Below, one piece after another: positions 38,886 to 47,003 of a DNA stretch of 64,000 nt. The notes under the pieces are model-generated. The model saw only the letters and a program-made list of their open reading frames with translations, was not told where the DNA came from and did no database searches. The DNA is from Pseudomonas sp. ZH-FAD (GTDB lineage: Bacteria; Pseudomonadota; Gammaproteobacteria; Pseudomonadales; Pseudomonadaceae). How positions within the stretch are numbered: the stretch's first letter is position 1; each line of letters starts with the position of its first letter. Position numbers and translations under genes: made by a program. The stretch lies in contig NZ_PGLR01000026.1 of the NCBI RefSeq assembly GCF_002803095.1, forward strand, positions 1 to 64,000. Direction: 5' to 3'.

Positions 38886-39899
38886 ATGCAAACGCTCAAG
38901 GTTGCAATTGCCGGTTTCGGCGGTGTTGGCCGTGCCACGGCCAACCTGCTGCTGCAACGTCGCGACCGCTATCGCCAGGTCTATGGCGTGGACGTGCGGC
39001 TGGTTGCCGTCTGTGGCTCACGCGCTGGTCTGGTCGATGCCAATGGCCTGCAGGCCCGCCTGCTGGACGACCTGCAGCCCGGGCTGTCCGGCCCGGATTT
39101 CGTCGCAGCGAGCGGTGCTGAGGTGCTGATCGAGGCCGGCCCCAGCGATTTTCGCAGCGGCGGGCCGGGCCTGGACTACTTGTGTGCGGCACTGTCCGCC
39201 GGGCGGGACTGCATCGTCATCTCCAAGGGCGCGCTGGTGCATAGCGGGCCGCGTCTGCGCGAACTGGCGCGCGCCTCCGGAGCGCAGCTGAAGCTCAGCG
39301 GTGCGGCCGCAGCCGCCCTCCCCACACTCGACCTGCTCGAGCACAGCCTGGCCGGCTGCAAGGTGCTCAGCGTCGAGGGCATTCTCAATGCCACCACCAA
39401 CTACCTGCTCGACGCCATGCGCACCCAGGGGCTTGGTTTCGATGCGGCACTGCGTGAGGCACAAGCCGGCGGCTTCGCCGAGGCGGATACGCGCAACGAC
39501 ACCGAAGGCTGGGACACTGCCTGCAAACTCCTGCTGCTGGCCAACTTCGGCCTTGGCGCCGAGCTGACAATGGCTGACGTCGAGGTCGATGGCATCCATT
39601 CGGTCACCGCGCAACGTATCGAAGCCTGGCGAGCACAGGGCCTGGTTCCCCGTCTGGTCGGCAGCCTCAGCTACAGGGACGGCGCGATCCGCGCCAGCGT
39701 CGGGATCAAGACCTATCCGCTGTCCGATCCCTTCGCTCAGGTGAACGGGAAAAACAAGGCGATCCGCATCAGCAGCGACGCCATGGGCGAGACGATCGCC
39801 ATCGGCGGCGGCGCTGAACCCCTCGCCACAGCTGCCGCCGCACTGAAGGACTTCGAACATATTCTCCAGGCCAGGGGGCGCTCCCCCCTGCTTTATTGA
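38886..39899 (+). CDS. Homoserine-dehydrogenase-like oxidoreductase without ACT domain
   Basis: A protein of 337 residues with an N-terminal Rossmann motif (VAIAGFGGVGRATANLLLQR) and the homoserine-dehydrogenase catalytic region VEGILNATTNYLLDAMRTQGLGFDAALREAQAGGFAEADTRNDTEGWDTACKLLLLANFGLG. VISKGALV supplies the conserved Lys. It lacks the C-terminal ACT regulatory domain of housekeeping enzymes of about 430 residues. The context (VOC protein, glutamine amidotransferase, LysR) suggests a specialised pathway rather than threonine synthesis. The substrate is unknown. Confidence 0.85.
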   Translation: MQTLKVAIAGFGGVGRATANLLLQRRDRYRQVYGVDVRLVAVCGSRAGLVDANGLQARLLDDLQPGLSGPDFVAASGAEVLIEAGPSDFRSGGPGLDYLCAALSAGRDCIVISKGALVHSGPRLRELARASGAQLKLSGAAAAALPTLDLLEHSLAGCKVLSVEGILNATTNYLLDAMRTQGLGFDAALREAQAGGFAEADTRNDTEGWDTACKLLLLANFGLGAELTMADVEVDGIHSVTAQRIEAWRAQGLVPRLVGSLSYRDGAIRASVGIKTYPLSDPFAQVNGKNKAIRISSDAMGETIAIGGGAEPLATAAAALKDFEHILQARGRSPLLY

Positions 39900-39911
39900 C
39901 GGACACTGCGC

Positions 39912-40613
39912 ATGACCCAACTTACCCTGCAAGCCATCCGCCACGTCGGTTTCGAGGATCTCGGTAGCTTCGAGGCACCGCTGCGCGCTGCCGGCTACCA
40001 GATCGAGTACATCGACGCCGCGGAACGTGACCTCAGCCAACTCGACCCGCTCGCAGCCGACCTGCTGGTGGTGCTTGGCGGCCCTATCGGCGTCTATGAC
40101 CACGACCGCTACCCGCTCCTCTGCGCTGAACTGGAACTGCTGCGCGCGCGCCTGGCAGCCGATAAGCCGACGCTGGGCATCTGCCTCGGTGCGCAGCTGA
40201 TGGCAGCAGCACTGGGCTCCACCGTCTATCCAGGGCCAGCCAAGGAAATCGGCTGGTCGACGCTGGAGCTGGCAGCCTCCGACTATCAGCCACTTGCCGC
40301 CCTGCGCGATATCGCCGTGCTGCATTGGCATGGCGACACCTTCGACCTGCCGGAAGGCTGCACCCTGCTCGCCTCGACCCCGCTGTGCCGCCAACAGGCC
40401 TTCGCTCGCGGGCAAAACGTGCTGGGCCTGCAATTTCACCCGGAAGTGCGCGGCGACCGCTTCGAGCATTGGCTGCTGGGCCATGCCAGCGAACTGGCCA
40501 GCTCGGGTATCGATCCCGTCACCCTGCGTCACGACGCCAAGCGTTATGCCTGCGCCCTCGAGCAATCGGGCGCCATCATGCTCGGCGCCTGGCTGACCAA
40601 GCTGAAGCACTGA
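39912..40613 (+). CDS. Class I glutamine amidotransferase-like protein
   Basis: A protein of 233 residues of the GMP-synthase-like glutamine amidotransferase family. Nucleophile elbow: LGICLGAQLMAAALG with the Cys in GICLGAQ. The oxyanion strand is LLVVLGGPIGVYDHDRYPLL. The catalytic His-x-Glu is in LGLQFHPEV. It may act on gamma-glutamyl compounds or supply ammonia for a partner. It starts 12 bases after the homoserine-dehydrogenase-like gene, so the two are co-transcribed. Confidence 0.88.
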   Translation: MTQLTLQAIRHVGFEDLGSFEAPLRAAGYQIEYIDAAERDLSQLDPLAADLLVVLGGPIGVYDHDRYPLLCAELELLRARLAADKPTLGICLGAQLMAAALGSTVYPGPAKEIGWSTLELAASDYQPLAALRDIAVLHWHGDTFDLPEGCTLLASTPLCRQQAFARGQNVLGLQFHPEVRGDRFEHWLLGHASELASSGIDPVTLRHDAKRYACALEQSGAIMLGAWLTKLKH

Positions 40614-40701
40614 GCACGGCAGCGGCCCCGAGGAGCCTCATGACAAGGCTCGGGCACCACCGGCTCATTCAGCACCTGCAGCCTGTAAACACTTCGTAAA
40701 T

Positions 40702-40720
40702 GCGATGGATTTTCATTAAC
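40702..40720 (+). promoter_or_regulatory. Candidate Fur box upstream of the iron/haem-type ABC importer
   Basis: GCGATGGATTTTCATTAAC agrees with the 19-bp Fur consensus GATAATGATAATCATTATC at 12 positions. It lies about 80 bases ahead of the binding-protein gene in an AT-rich promoter-like stretch. It is a by-eye match and only moderate. Confidence 0.4.
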
Positions 40721-40799
40721 TCACCTAGTAAAAGATAGCTTGCTTTCGATCCTGCCTGGAGCAGCGCTTGCCGCTGCTCCTCTCGCCCCGGAGTCCAGC

Positions 40800-41714
40800 A
40801 TGTCTATCCGCTCTCACCTGCAACGCACAGCGGCGACGATTACCGCGTCGTTGCTGCTCGCCCTGCCCCTGCATGCCAGCGAACGCACGCTGGACAGCGC
40901 CTATGGTCCAGTGAAAATCAGCGGCACTGCACAGCGCGTGGTAGCACTGGGCGACAGCGCCCTGGATGCGGCGCTGTCACTCGGCATACAGCCGGTCGGT
41001 ACCCTGGCCAGTCGCGGCGGCGACGACGTGCCGGACTATCTCAAGACCACGGCAGGCAAGATCACCCTGGTGGGCAGCGTACGCGAGCCCAACCTGGAGG
41101 CCATCCTGCGCCTGCAGCCGGATCTGGTACTGGCCTCCAGCGACCTGTCACGCGACCTGTACGCCAAACTGAGCCTGATGGCGCCCACCGTGGTGCCCGC
41201 CAGCAATTCCTTCCAGGACTGGCGCGAGACCTACATGACCTACGCCCAGGCCCTCGGCAAACAGGAAGAAGGCCAACAACGCCTCGGCGAGATCGACAAG
41301 CGCAGCGCCGATCTGCGCCAGCGTCTGCCGCAGGGCCAGGCAGTCAGCGTGGTGCGCTGGAACCCGCAGGGGCCGGTGATCATGTCCAGCCACCTGTTCG
41401 TTGGCCAGTTGCTGGGCGATCTCGGCCTGCGTGCCAACGAGCTGGCCGCAGCCCAGGCGCAGAAACCACACAGCGACGTACTGAGCCTGGAGAACCTGTC
41501 ACGCATCAATGCCGACTGGATCTTCCTCGCCACGCTCAACCCGGATGGTCGCAAGGCCCTGGAAGACGCGCGCAAGCAGCCTGCCTTCACCCGCCTGTCA
41601 GCCGTCGCCGACGGTCATGTGGTGACCGTCGACGGCCAGGTCTGGAGCAGCAGCTCCGGCTATCTGGCGGCTCAGCAGGTACTCGATGACGTGGAGAAGG
41701 CTCTGCTCGACTGA
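40800..41714 (+). CDS. Periplasmic iron/haem/cobalamin-type ABC binding protein (FecB/HmuT-like)
   Basis: A protein of 304 residues with signal peptide MSIRSHLQRTAATITASLLLALPLHASER and the clamshell binding-protein fold: RVVALGDSALDAALSLGIQPVGTLA, PNLEAILRLQPDLVLASSDL, and the C-terminal SRINADWIFLATLNPDG. The ATG at 40800 has GGAG upstream; the longer frame from 40740 is not needed. The stop overlaps the first permease start by one base. Ferric-siderophore is the most likely ligand, haem or cobalamin less so; no TonB receptor gene is adjacent to decide. Confidence 0.9.
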   Translation: MSIRSHLQRTAATITASLLLALPLHASERTLDSAYGPVKISGTAQRVVALGDSALDAALSLGIQPVGTLASRGGDDVPDYLKTTAGKITLVGSVREPNLEAILRLQPDLVLASSDLSRDLYAKLSLMAPTVVPASNSFQDWRETYMTYAQALGKQEEGQQRLGEIDKRSADLRQRLPQGQAVSVVRWNPQGPVIMSSHLFVGQLLGDLGLRANELAAAQAQKPHSDVLSLENLSRINADWIFLATLNPDGRKALEDARKQPAFTRLSAVADGHVVTVDGQVWSSSSGYLAAQQVLDDVEKALLD

Positions 41715-42715
41715 TGCTCGCAGCACGCCTTTCCGTCCCTCAGGCGCTGAGCTATGCGGCTCTGTGCCTGTTGCTTTTGTGTATGGCCAGCCTGCTGTTG
41801 GGCGCAGGTGACATCGGCATCCTGCCCAGCCTGCAAGCCCTGCTCGGCAGCGGCGATGACGATGCCCGCTTCATCGTCTTCGAGCTGCGCTGGGTGCGTA
41901 CCGAACTGGCCCTGTTGGTCGGTCTTGCCCTGGGCGCGGCCGGTGTGCTGCTGCAAGCGGTGACGCGCAATCCGCTGGCCGAACCCGGGCTGCTCGGGGT
42001 CAGCGCCGGTGCCTCGTTCGCGGTGGTGCTGGCGATCCACCTGGGTGCCTCGGCTGCCAACCTGCACATGGGCGTCGCCATGCTGGGTGCGCTGGTGGGT
42101 TGCGTGCTGGTGCTGCTGGTCACGCGCATGCGCGGCGTCGGTGATGACCCTGTGCGACTGGTGCTGGCCGGCGCCGCTTTCTCCGGCATGCTCGGCGCGC
42201 TCAGTAGCCTGCTGCTGTTATGGGATCAGCGCACCGCCGATGAAATGCGCTTCTGGGTCATCGGCGCCCTGGCGGGCCGCCCGCTGGACACGCTCGACTG
42301 GAGCCTGCCCGGACTGATCGGCGGACTATTGGTGGCGCTACTGGTGGTGCGTCCACTGGCCGCCCTGGCGCTAGGCGAACGCGTGGCCAGCGGCCTTGGT
42401 CACCATCCACAACTGACGCGCCTGGGCACCCTGCTGGCGGTGGCGATCCTGGTCGGCACCGCCACGGCTGCCGCCGGCCCCATCGCCTTTATCGGCCTGA
42501 TCGTGCCCTATATCGCTCGCCGCCTGGTGGGCTCCGATATCCGCCGCGCCCTGGGCCTGAGCATGCTGCTCGGCCCCTGCGTCCTGCTACTGGCCGACGT
42601 CATCTCGCGCCTGCTGGTACGCCCCTACGAACTGCCGGTGGGCGTGGTGACCGCCTTCGTCGGCGCGCCGATCCTGATTGCCGTGGTGCGCAACCAGCGC
42701 CTGCCGACCCTGTGA
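41714..42715 (+). CDS. FecCD-type ABC permease (first subunit)
   Basis: A membrane protein of 333 residues with about nine helices in the BtuC/FecCD family. Signature stretches are LRWVRTELALLVGLALGAAGVLLQAVTRNPLAEPGLLGVSAGASFAVVL and AAGPIAFIGLIVPYIARRLVGSDIRRALGLSMLLGPCVLLLADVISRLL. It starts with ATG at 41714, overlapping the binding-protein stop, and is followed by a second permease, giving the usual heterodimer. Confidence 0.93.
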   Translation: MLAARLSVPQALSYAALCLLLLCMASLLLGAGDIGILPSLQALLGSGDDDARFIVFELRWVRTELALLVGLALGAAGVLLQAVTRNPLAEPGLLGVSAGASFAVVLAIHLGASAANLHMGVAMLGALVGCVLVLLVTRMRGVGDDPVRLVLAGAAFSGMLGALSSLLLLWDQRTADEMRFWVIGALAGRPLDTLDWSLPGLIGGLLVALLVVRPLAALALGERVASGLGHHPQLTRLGTLLAVAILVGTATAAAGPIAFIGLIVPYIARRLVGSDIRRALGLSMLLGPCVLLLADVISRLLVRPYELPVGVVTAFVGAPILIAVVRNQRLPTL

Positions 42716-42716
42716 C

Positions 42717-43781
42717 ATGAACATTTCTTCCTCTCACCCCCTGCTCGCCCCGGCCGGCCATCACCTGCTGCGCCTGGGTGGCTACAGCCTGCTGCTGCAC
42801 AGGCGCAGCATGGTCGTCGCATTGACCCTCAGCCTGCTGCTGGTCGCTGTCGCCACCCGGATACTGGCGGCCGGCGACGACACCCTGACGCCCTGGAAAG
42901 CCCTGCAGGCCGCCTTCGGTCAGGGCGAGGCATTACAGGTGTTCCTGATTCAGGAGTTGCGCCTGCCCCGGCTGATCGCCGGCCTGCTCAGCGGCGCCGC
43001 CCTTGGCGCTGCCGGCTGCCTGCTGCAGACCCTGGCGCGCAACCGCCTGGCCACGCCCGGGGTGATCGGTATCGACAACGGCGCCACCGCCTTCGCTGTC
43101 GCCTCCATCGTCGCCGTACCCACCAGCCTGGCGCCGTCGGCCCTGGCGCTGAGCGGCGCTGCAACCGCAGCGGTACTGACCTTTGCCCTGGCGGCCGGCG
43201 GTGGCGCACGTGGCTATCGTTTCATCGTCGTGGGTATCGCCATCGGCGCGTTGTTCGGGGCGCTGACCAACCTGATGCTGGCACGCAGCGACATGGACGC
43301 CGCCAACGCCGCCTACCCGTGGACGGTCGGCAGCCTCAATGCGCGCCCGGCCGACTCGGTGCTGCTGCTAGGCATCGGCCTGGCCGTGGGCCTGCCGCTG
43401 GCCAAGTTGCTGGTCAATGCCCTGAGCCTGATGCGCTTTTCCGACAACGTCGCCATCGGCCTTGGTGTACGTCTGCAACGCATGCGCCTGCTCACCCTGG
43501 CGCTGTGCGTCTGGCTCACGGCGTTGGCCGTTGCCGTGGTCGGCCCGGTCGGCCTGATCGCCCTGGCGGCGCCGGAAATGGCCCGTCACCTGGGCAACCG
43601 ACACGGCGTGCCGGTGCTCAACGCGGCGCTGTCCGGCGCACTGATGATGATCCTCGCCGACTGGCTCGGCCGTACCCTGCTGGCGCCCATCGAAATCCCC
43701 GTTGGCATCATCGCCACCGTGGTCGGCGGCCCCTACCTGCTGTGGATTCTGCTGCGTCAGGCCCCACGGAGTTCGACATGA
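42717..43781 (+). CDS. FecCD-type ABC permease (second subunit)
   Basis: A membrane protein of 354 residues of the same family as the preceding gene, starting at the ATG one base after its stop. LRLPRLIAGLLSGAALGAAGCLLQTLARNRLATPGVIGIDNGATAFAV and VVGPVGLIALAAPEMARHLGNRHGVPVLNAALSGALMMILADWLGR are the conserved regions. It overlaps the ATPase start by four bases (ATGA-type coupling). Confidence 0.93.
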   Translation: MNISSSHPLLAPAGHHLLRLGGYSLLLHRRSMVVALTLSLLLVAVATRILAAGDDTLTPWKALQAAFGQGEALQVFLIQELRLPRLIAGLLSGAALGAAGCLLQTLARNRLATPGVIGIDNGATAFAVASIVAVPTSLAPSALALSGAATAAVLTFALAAGGGARGYRFIVVGIAIGALFGALTNLMLARSDMDAANAAYPWTVGSLNARPADSVLLLGIGLAVGLPLAKLLVNALSLMRFSDNVAIGLGVRLQRMRLLTLALCVWLTALAVAVVGPVGLIALAAPEMARHLGNRHGVPVLNAALSGALMMILADWLGRTLLAPIEIPVGIIATVVGGPYLLWILLRQAPRSST

Positions 43782-44605
43782 CCCTGCTTTCCTCACTGCT
43801 CGGCGACGCCCGCCAGTCCGACGTGCGCCTCGAAGCCCGCAACCTGAGCATGGGCTACGCCCAGACCCGTATCATCGAAGACCTCGACCTGCTGATTCCC
43901 AGTGGTCAGGTCAGCGCCATCGTCGGCCCCAACGGCTGCGGCAAATCCACCCTGCTGGCCGGTCTTGCTCGCCTGCACAAGCCCATCTCCGGTAGCGTAC
44001 TGCTCGACGGCAAGGCCATTGGCAGCCTGCCGTCGCGTGAAGTGGCGCGCCGGCTCGCCCTGCTGCCCCAGGACGCCTCAGCGCCCGATGGCCTGACGGT
44101 CAGCGAACTGATCCGCTTCGGCCGTCAACCGCACCAGAGCCTGCTGCGCCAATGGAGCGAGGAAGACCAGGCCATCGTCGACGCGGCATTGGTAGCCGCC
44201 GATCTGGTCGAGCTGGCTAATCGGCCGCTGGAGTCGATGTCCGGCGGCCAGCGCCAGCGCGCCTGGATCGCCATGGCCATCGCCCAGGCCACGCCTCTGC
44301 TGTTGCTCGACGAACCCACCTCGGCACTGGACCTGGGCCATCAGATCGAAGTGTTCGAGCTGATCCGCCAACTGGCCGCAGCCGGCAAGACCATCGTCAT
44401 GGTTGTGCACGATCTCTCCAGCGCCTGCCGCTACGCCGATCACCTGATCGCCATGCACCAGGGCAAGATCGTCGCCAACGGCCGCCCCGACGAGATCGTT
44501 ACCTCGGCGCTGGTCGAGCGTCTGTACGGCGTACGCTGCACGCTGCTGCGCGATCCAATGAGCGGCACGCCGGTGATTGCGGGGGTCAGTAAGCTTCAGC
44601 CTTAA
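43778..44605 (+). CDS. ABC transporter ATPase of the iron/haem-type importer (FecE/FhuC-like)
   Basis: An ATPase of 275 residues. Walker A is GPNGCGKSTLL, the signature is MSGGQRQRAWIAMAIAQ, Walker B is LLLLDEPTSALDL, and the H-loop is VVHDLSSA. GGAG precedes the ATG at 43778. The sequence order and the LPQDASAPDGLTVSELIRFGRQPHQSLLRQWSEED segment are typical of siderophore importers. Its stop overlaps the convergent pdxY stop. Confidence 0.94.
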   Translation: MTLLSSLLGDARQSDVRLEARNLSMGYAQTRIIEDLDLLIPSGQVSAIVGPNGCGKSTLLAGLARLHKPISGSVLLDGKAIGSLPSREVARRLALLPQDASAPDGLTVSELIRFGRQPHQSLLRQWSEEDQAIVDAALVAADLVELANRPLESMSGGQRQRAWIAMAIAQATPLLLLDEPTSALDLGHQIEVFELIRQLAAAGKTIVMVVHDLSSACRYADHLIAMHQGKIVANGRPDEIVTSALVERLYGVRCTLLRDPMSGTPVIAGVSKLQP

Positions 44606-45480
44606 CCGATGGAAAGCTGGCGGGCCACGAAGCGCTTGCCCGGCGCCACGATCTGCTCCTGCGCGGCGACCAACGGCAGGTCGCGCGCGCCGTCCGCAGT
44701 CTGCTCGACCAAGGCGTAGAGCGTTGCCGTGGCCAGTTCCAGAGCCTGCGGCAACGCCTGCCCGGCCAGCAACCGGCCTAGCAGGGTGGCCGAGAACACA
44801 TCGCCCATGCCATTCGGCAAAGGATGCAGCGCCAGGCGCGGGGTGGTCACCAGCCAGGCGCCCTCGCCGTTCACTGCCAGCGTGCCCAGCTCATTGTCGG
44901 GGATATCCGGCGTCGCCAGGCTGGTGACGATGACCACGTCCGGGCCACGACCGCGCAACTGCCGGGCAACCTTCACCGCCTCCTGCAAATTGGCCGGTTT
45001 AGAGCCCGTGAGCAGTTCGAACTCGAACTGATTGGGCGTGATGATATTGGCGAAGGGAATCGCCTGATCACGGAGGAAATCGGGAATCGCCGGGTTGACG
45101 AACACGCCACGCCCGACGTCGCCCATCACCGGGTCGCACAGGTAACGCACTGACGGGTTGTGCTGACGAATTTCGCCCACCGCCTCGAGAATCACCCGCC
45201 CGGTATCGGCATCGCCCAGGTAGCCGGACAGTACCGCCGCCAGGCGCGGTAGCACACCGCGCTCACGCAGCCCCAACAGCACCTCGCGTACATGCTCGGC
45301 ACCGAACACCTGCCCGCGAAACTGGCCGTAACCGGTGTGGTTGGAGAACTGCACGGTGTGAATCGGCAGCACCTCGAAGCCCAACCGCTGCAACGGAAAC
45401 ACCGCAGCAGCATTGCCGACATGGCCCCAGGCGACATGCGACTGAATGGACAGAACAAGGGGCGGTAGCGTGGCGCTCAT
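44602..45480 (-). CDS. pdxY: PdxY, pyridoxal kinase
   Basis: A ribokinase-fold enzyme of 292 residues that phosphorylates pyridoxal to PLP in the salvage route. VLSIQSHVAWGHVGNAAAVFPLQRLGFEVLPIHTVQFSNHTGYGQFRGQVF is the PdxY N-terminus, with YLCDPVMGDVGRGVFVNPAIPDF and NIITPNQFEFELLTG in the middle. LPNGMGDVFSATLLGRLL carries the catalytic Asp of the anion-hole motif. It is convergent with the ABC ATPase and shares its stop-codon bases. Confidence 0.95.
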   Translation of the reverse strand: MSATLPPLVLSIQSHVAWGHVGNAAAVFPLQRLGFEVLPIHTVQFSNHTGYGQFRGQVFGAEHVREVLLGLRERGVLPRLAAVLSGYLGDADTGRVILEAVGEIRQHNPSVRYLCDPVMGDVGRGVFVNPAIPDFLRDQAIPFANIITPNQFEFELLTGSKPANLQEAVKVARQLRGRGPDVVIVTSLATPDIPDNELGTLAVNGEGAWLVTTPRLALHPLPNGMGDVFSATLLGRLLAGQALPQALELATATLYALVEQTADGARDLPLVAAQEQIVAPGKRFVARQLSIG

Positions 45481-45620
45481 GACGATCTCTGCTGGCCGGG
45501 TACGACGAGGCGCAGATTATTCGCCAAGCGGCCCGGGCATACCACCCATCAATGATCTGAAAGGTTCAGGCCGGACCATCCACGGATCGGGCATCTATCA
45601 CCTAACTTTCTGACACATTC

Positions 45621-45640
45621 ATATTCTAAAATCGTATTTA
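45621..45640 (+). promoter_or_regulatory. Sulfur-starvation promoter motif ahead of the SfnB-like operon
   Basis: ATATTCTAAAATCGTATTTA lies in an AT-rich stretch about 120 bases before the first SfnB-like gene. The same 20-nt layout, ATATTCT-N6-GTATTTA, occurs before the TauD-like gene (61841-61860, minus strand). A TATAAG box lies further downstream. A CysB-type activator site is the likely meaning, but the binder is inferred. Confidence 0.55.
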
Positions 45641-45761
45641 TTTTTAATATTTAAAACCAATAAGGTATAAGAAACCGGACCACCGGAGCCTCGATTTTCC
45701 CGCCGCTCCGTTGCGCCCTCATCTCGGTGCCGTTGCGGCACATCCACAAGATGAGGTTTGC

Positions 45762-47000
45762 ATGAGCAGTCCGATTACCCTTGAGGACAGCGACCAGGAC
45801 GTCGCCCCTTCGCTGTTCCCCGCCGCCATTCTCAGCAACGACGCCGAAGCCCTGCAGGCTGCACATGCCCTGGCAGAAGCGGCGCAGCTGGAAGTCATCC
45901 AGCGCGACCGCGAGCGCCGCCTGCCCTGGGACCTGGTGGAACGCTTCACCGCCAGCGGCCTCGGCAGCATCGCCGTGCCGCGCGCCTTCGGTGGCCCGCA
46001 GCTGTCCTATGTGACCATCGCCGAGGTGTTTCGCATCATCTCCGCGGTCGACCCGGCCCTGGGGCAGATTCCGCAGAACCAGTTCGGCCTGCTCGGCGTC
46101 CTGCAGGCGGCCGCCAGCCAGGAACAACAGCAGCGCCTGTTCGCCAGCGTGCTGGCCGGCTGGCGCATCGGCAATGGCGGCCCCGAACGGGGCAGCAAGC
46201 ACACCCTGGACATCCAGGCACGCCTGGTGCAGCGCGATGGCCGCTGGCTGTTCAGCGGCGAGAAGTTCTATTCCACCGGTGCCCTCTTCGCCCACTGGAT
46301 CGCCAGCAAGGCCCTGGACGATCAGGGCCGGCCGTGGCTGGCCTTTATCCAGCGCGGGCGTGCCGGGCTGCGCATCGTCAACGACTGGTCCGGCTTCGGC
46401 CAGCGCACCACCGCCAGCGGCACCGTGTTGCTGAATGACGTGGAGGTGGACGAGAACAACCTGATTCCGCTCTGGCCGCTGGCCGACAAGCCGAGCATTC
46501 AGGGCGCTTTCTCCCAGTTGATCCAGGCCGCCATCGATCTGGGCATCGCCGACGGCGCGCTGCGCGACACGCTCGACTTCGTGCGGCACAAGGCTCGCCC
46601 TTGGATCGACGCCAAGGTCGAGCGTGCCGGCGATGATCCCTACGTGATCGCCGATGTCGGCCGCCTGCAGATCGAACTGCACGCTGCCGAAGCCCTGCTG
46701 CACAAGGCCGCTCGCGTGCTCGACGAAGTCGCGGCAAGCGCCATCGATGCCGATGCCGCCGCCCGCGCCTCCATCGCGGTGGCCGAAGCCAAGGCGCTGA
46801 CCACCGAAATCTCCCTGACCGCCAGCGAGAAGCTGCTGGAACTGGCCGGCAGCCGCGCCACCCTGGCCGAGTTCGGCCTCGACCGCCACTGGCGCAACGC
46901 GCGCACCCACACCCTGCACGACCCGGTGCGCTGGAAGTACCACGCCGTCGGCGCCTGGCACCTCAACCAACGTCACCCCGCCCGCCATTCCTGGATCTGA
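45762..47000 (+). CDS. SfnB-family acyl-CoA-dehydrogenase-like sulfur acquisition oxidoreductase (copy 1)
   Basis: A flavin enzyme of 412 residues related to acyl-CoA dehydrogenases and to DszC/SfnB monooxygenases. The ATG at 45762 has GAGG upstream. Seen are RDRERRLPWDLVERFTASGLGSIAVPRAFGGPQLSYVTIAEVFRIISAVDPALGQIPQNQF, DWSGFGQRTTASGTVLLNDVEVDE and LAGSRATLAEFGLDRHWRNARTHTLHDPVRWKYHAVG. It probably oxygenates an organosulfur compound with flavin supplied by a partner. It is first of a six-gene sulfur unit and followed by a homologous copy. Confidence 0.88.
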   Translation: MSSPITLEDSDQDVAPSLFPAAILSNDAEALQAAHALAEAAQLEVIQRDRERRLPWDLVERFTASGLGSIAVPRAFGGPQLSYVTIAEVFRIISAVDPALGQIPQNQFGLLGVLQAAASQEQQQRLFASVLAGWRIGNGGPERGSKHTLDIQARLVQRDGRWLFSGEKFYSTGALFAHWIASKALDDQGRPWLAFIQRGRAGLRIVNDWSGFGQRTTASGTVLLNDVEVDENNLIPLWPLADKPSIQGAFSQLIQAAIDLGIADGALRDTLDFVRHKARPWIDAKVERAGDDPYVIADVGRLQIELHAAEALLHKAARVLDEVAASAIDADAAARASIAVAEAKALTTEISLTASEKLLELAGSRATLAEFGLDRHWRNARTHTLHDPVRWKYHAVGAWHLNQRHPARHSWI

Positions 47001-47003
47001 GCC

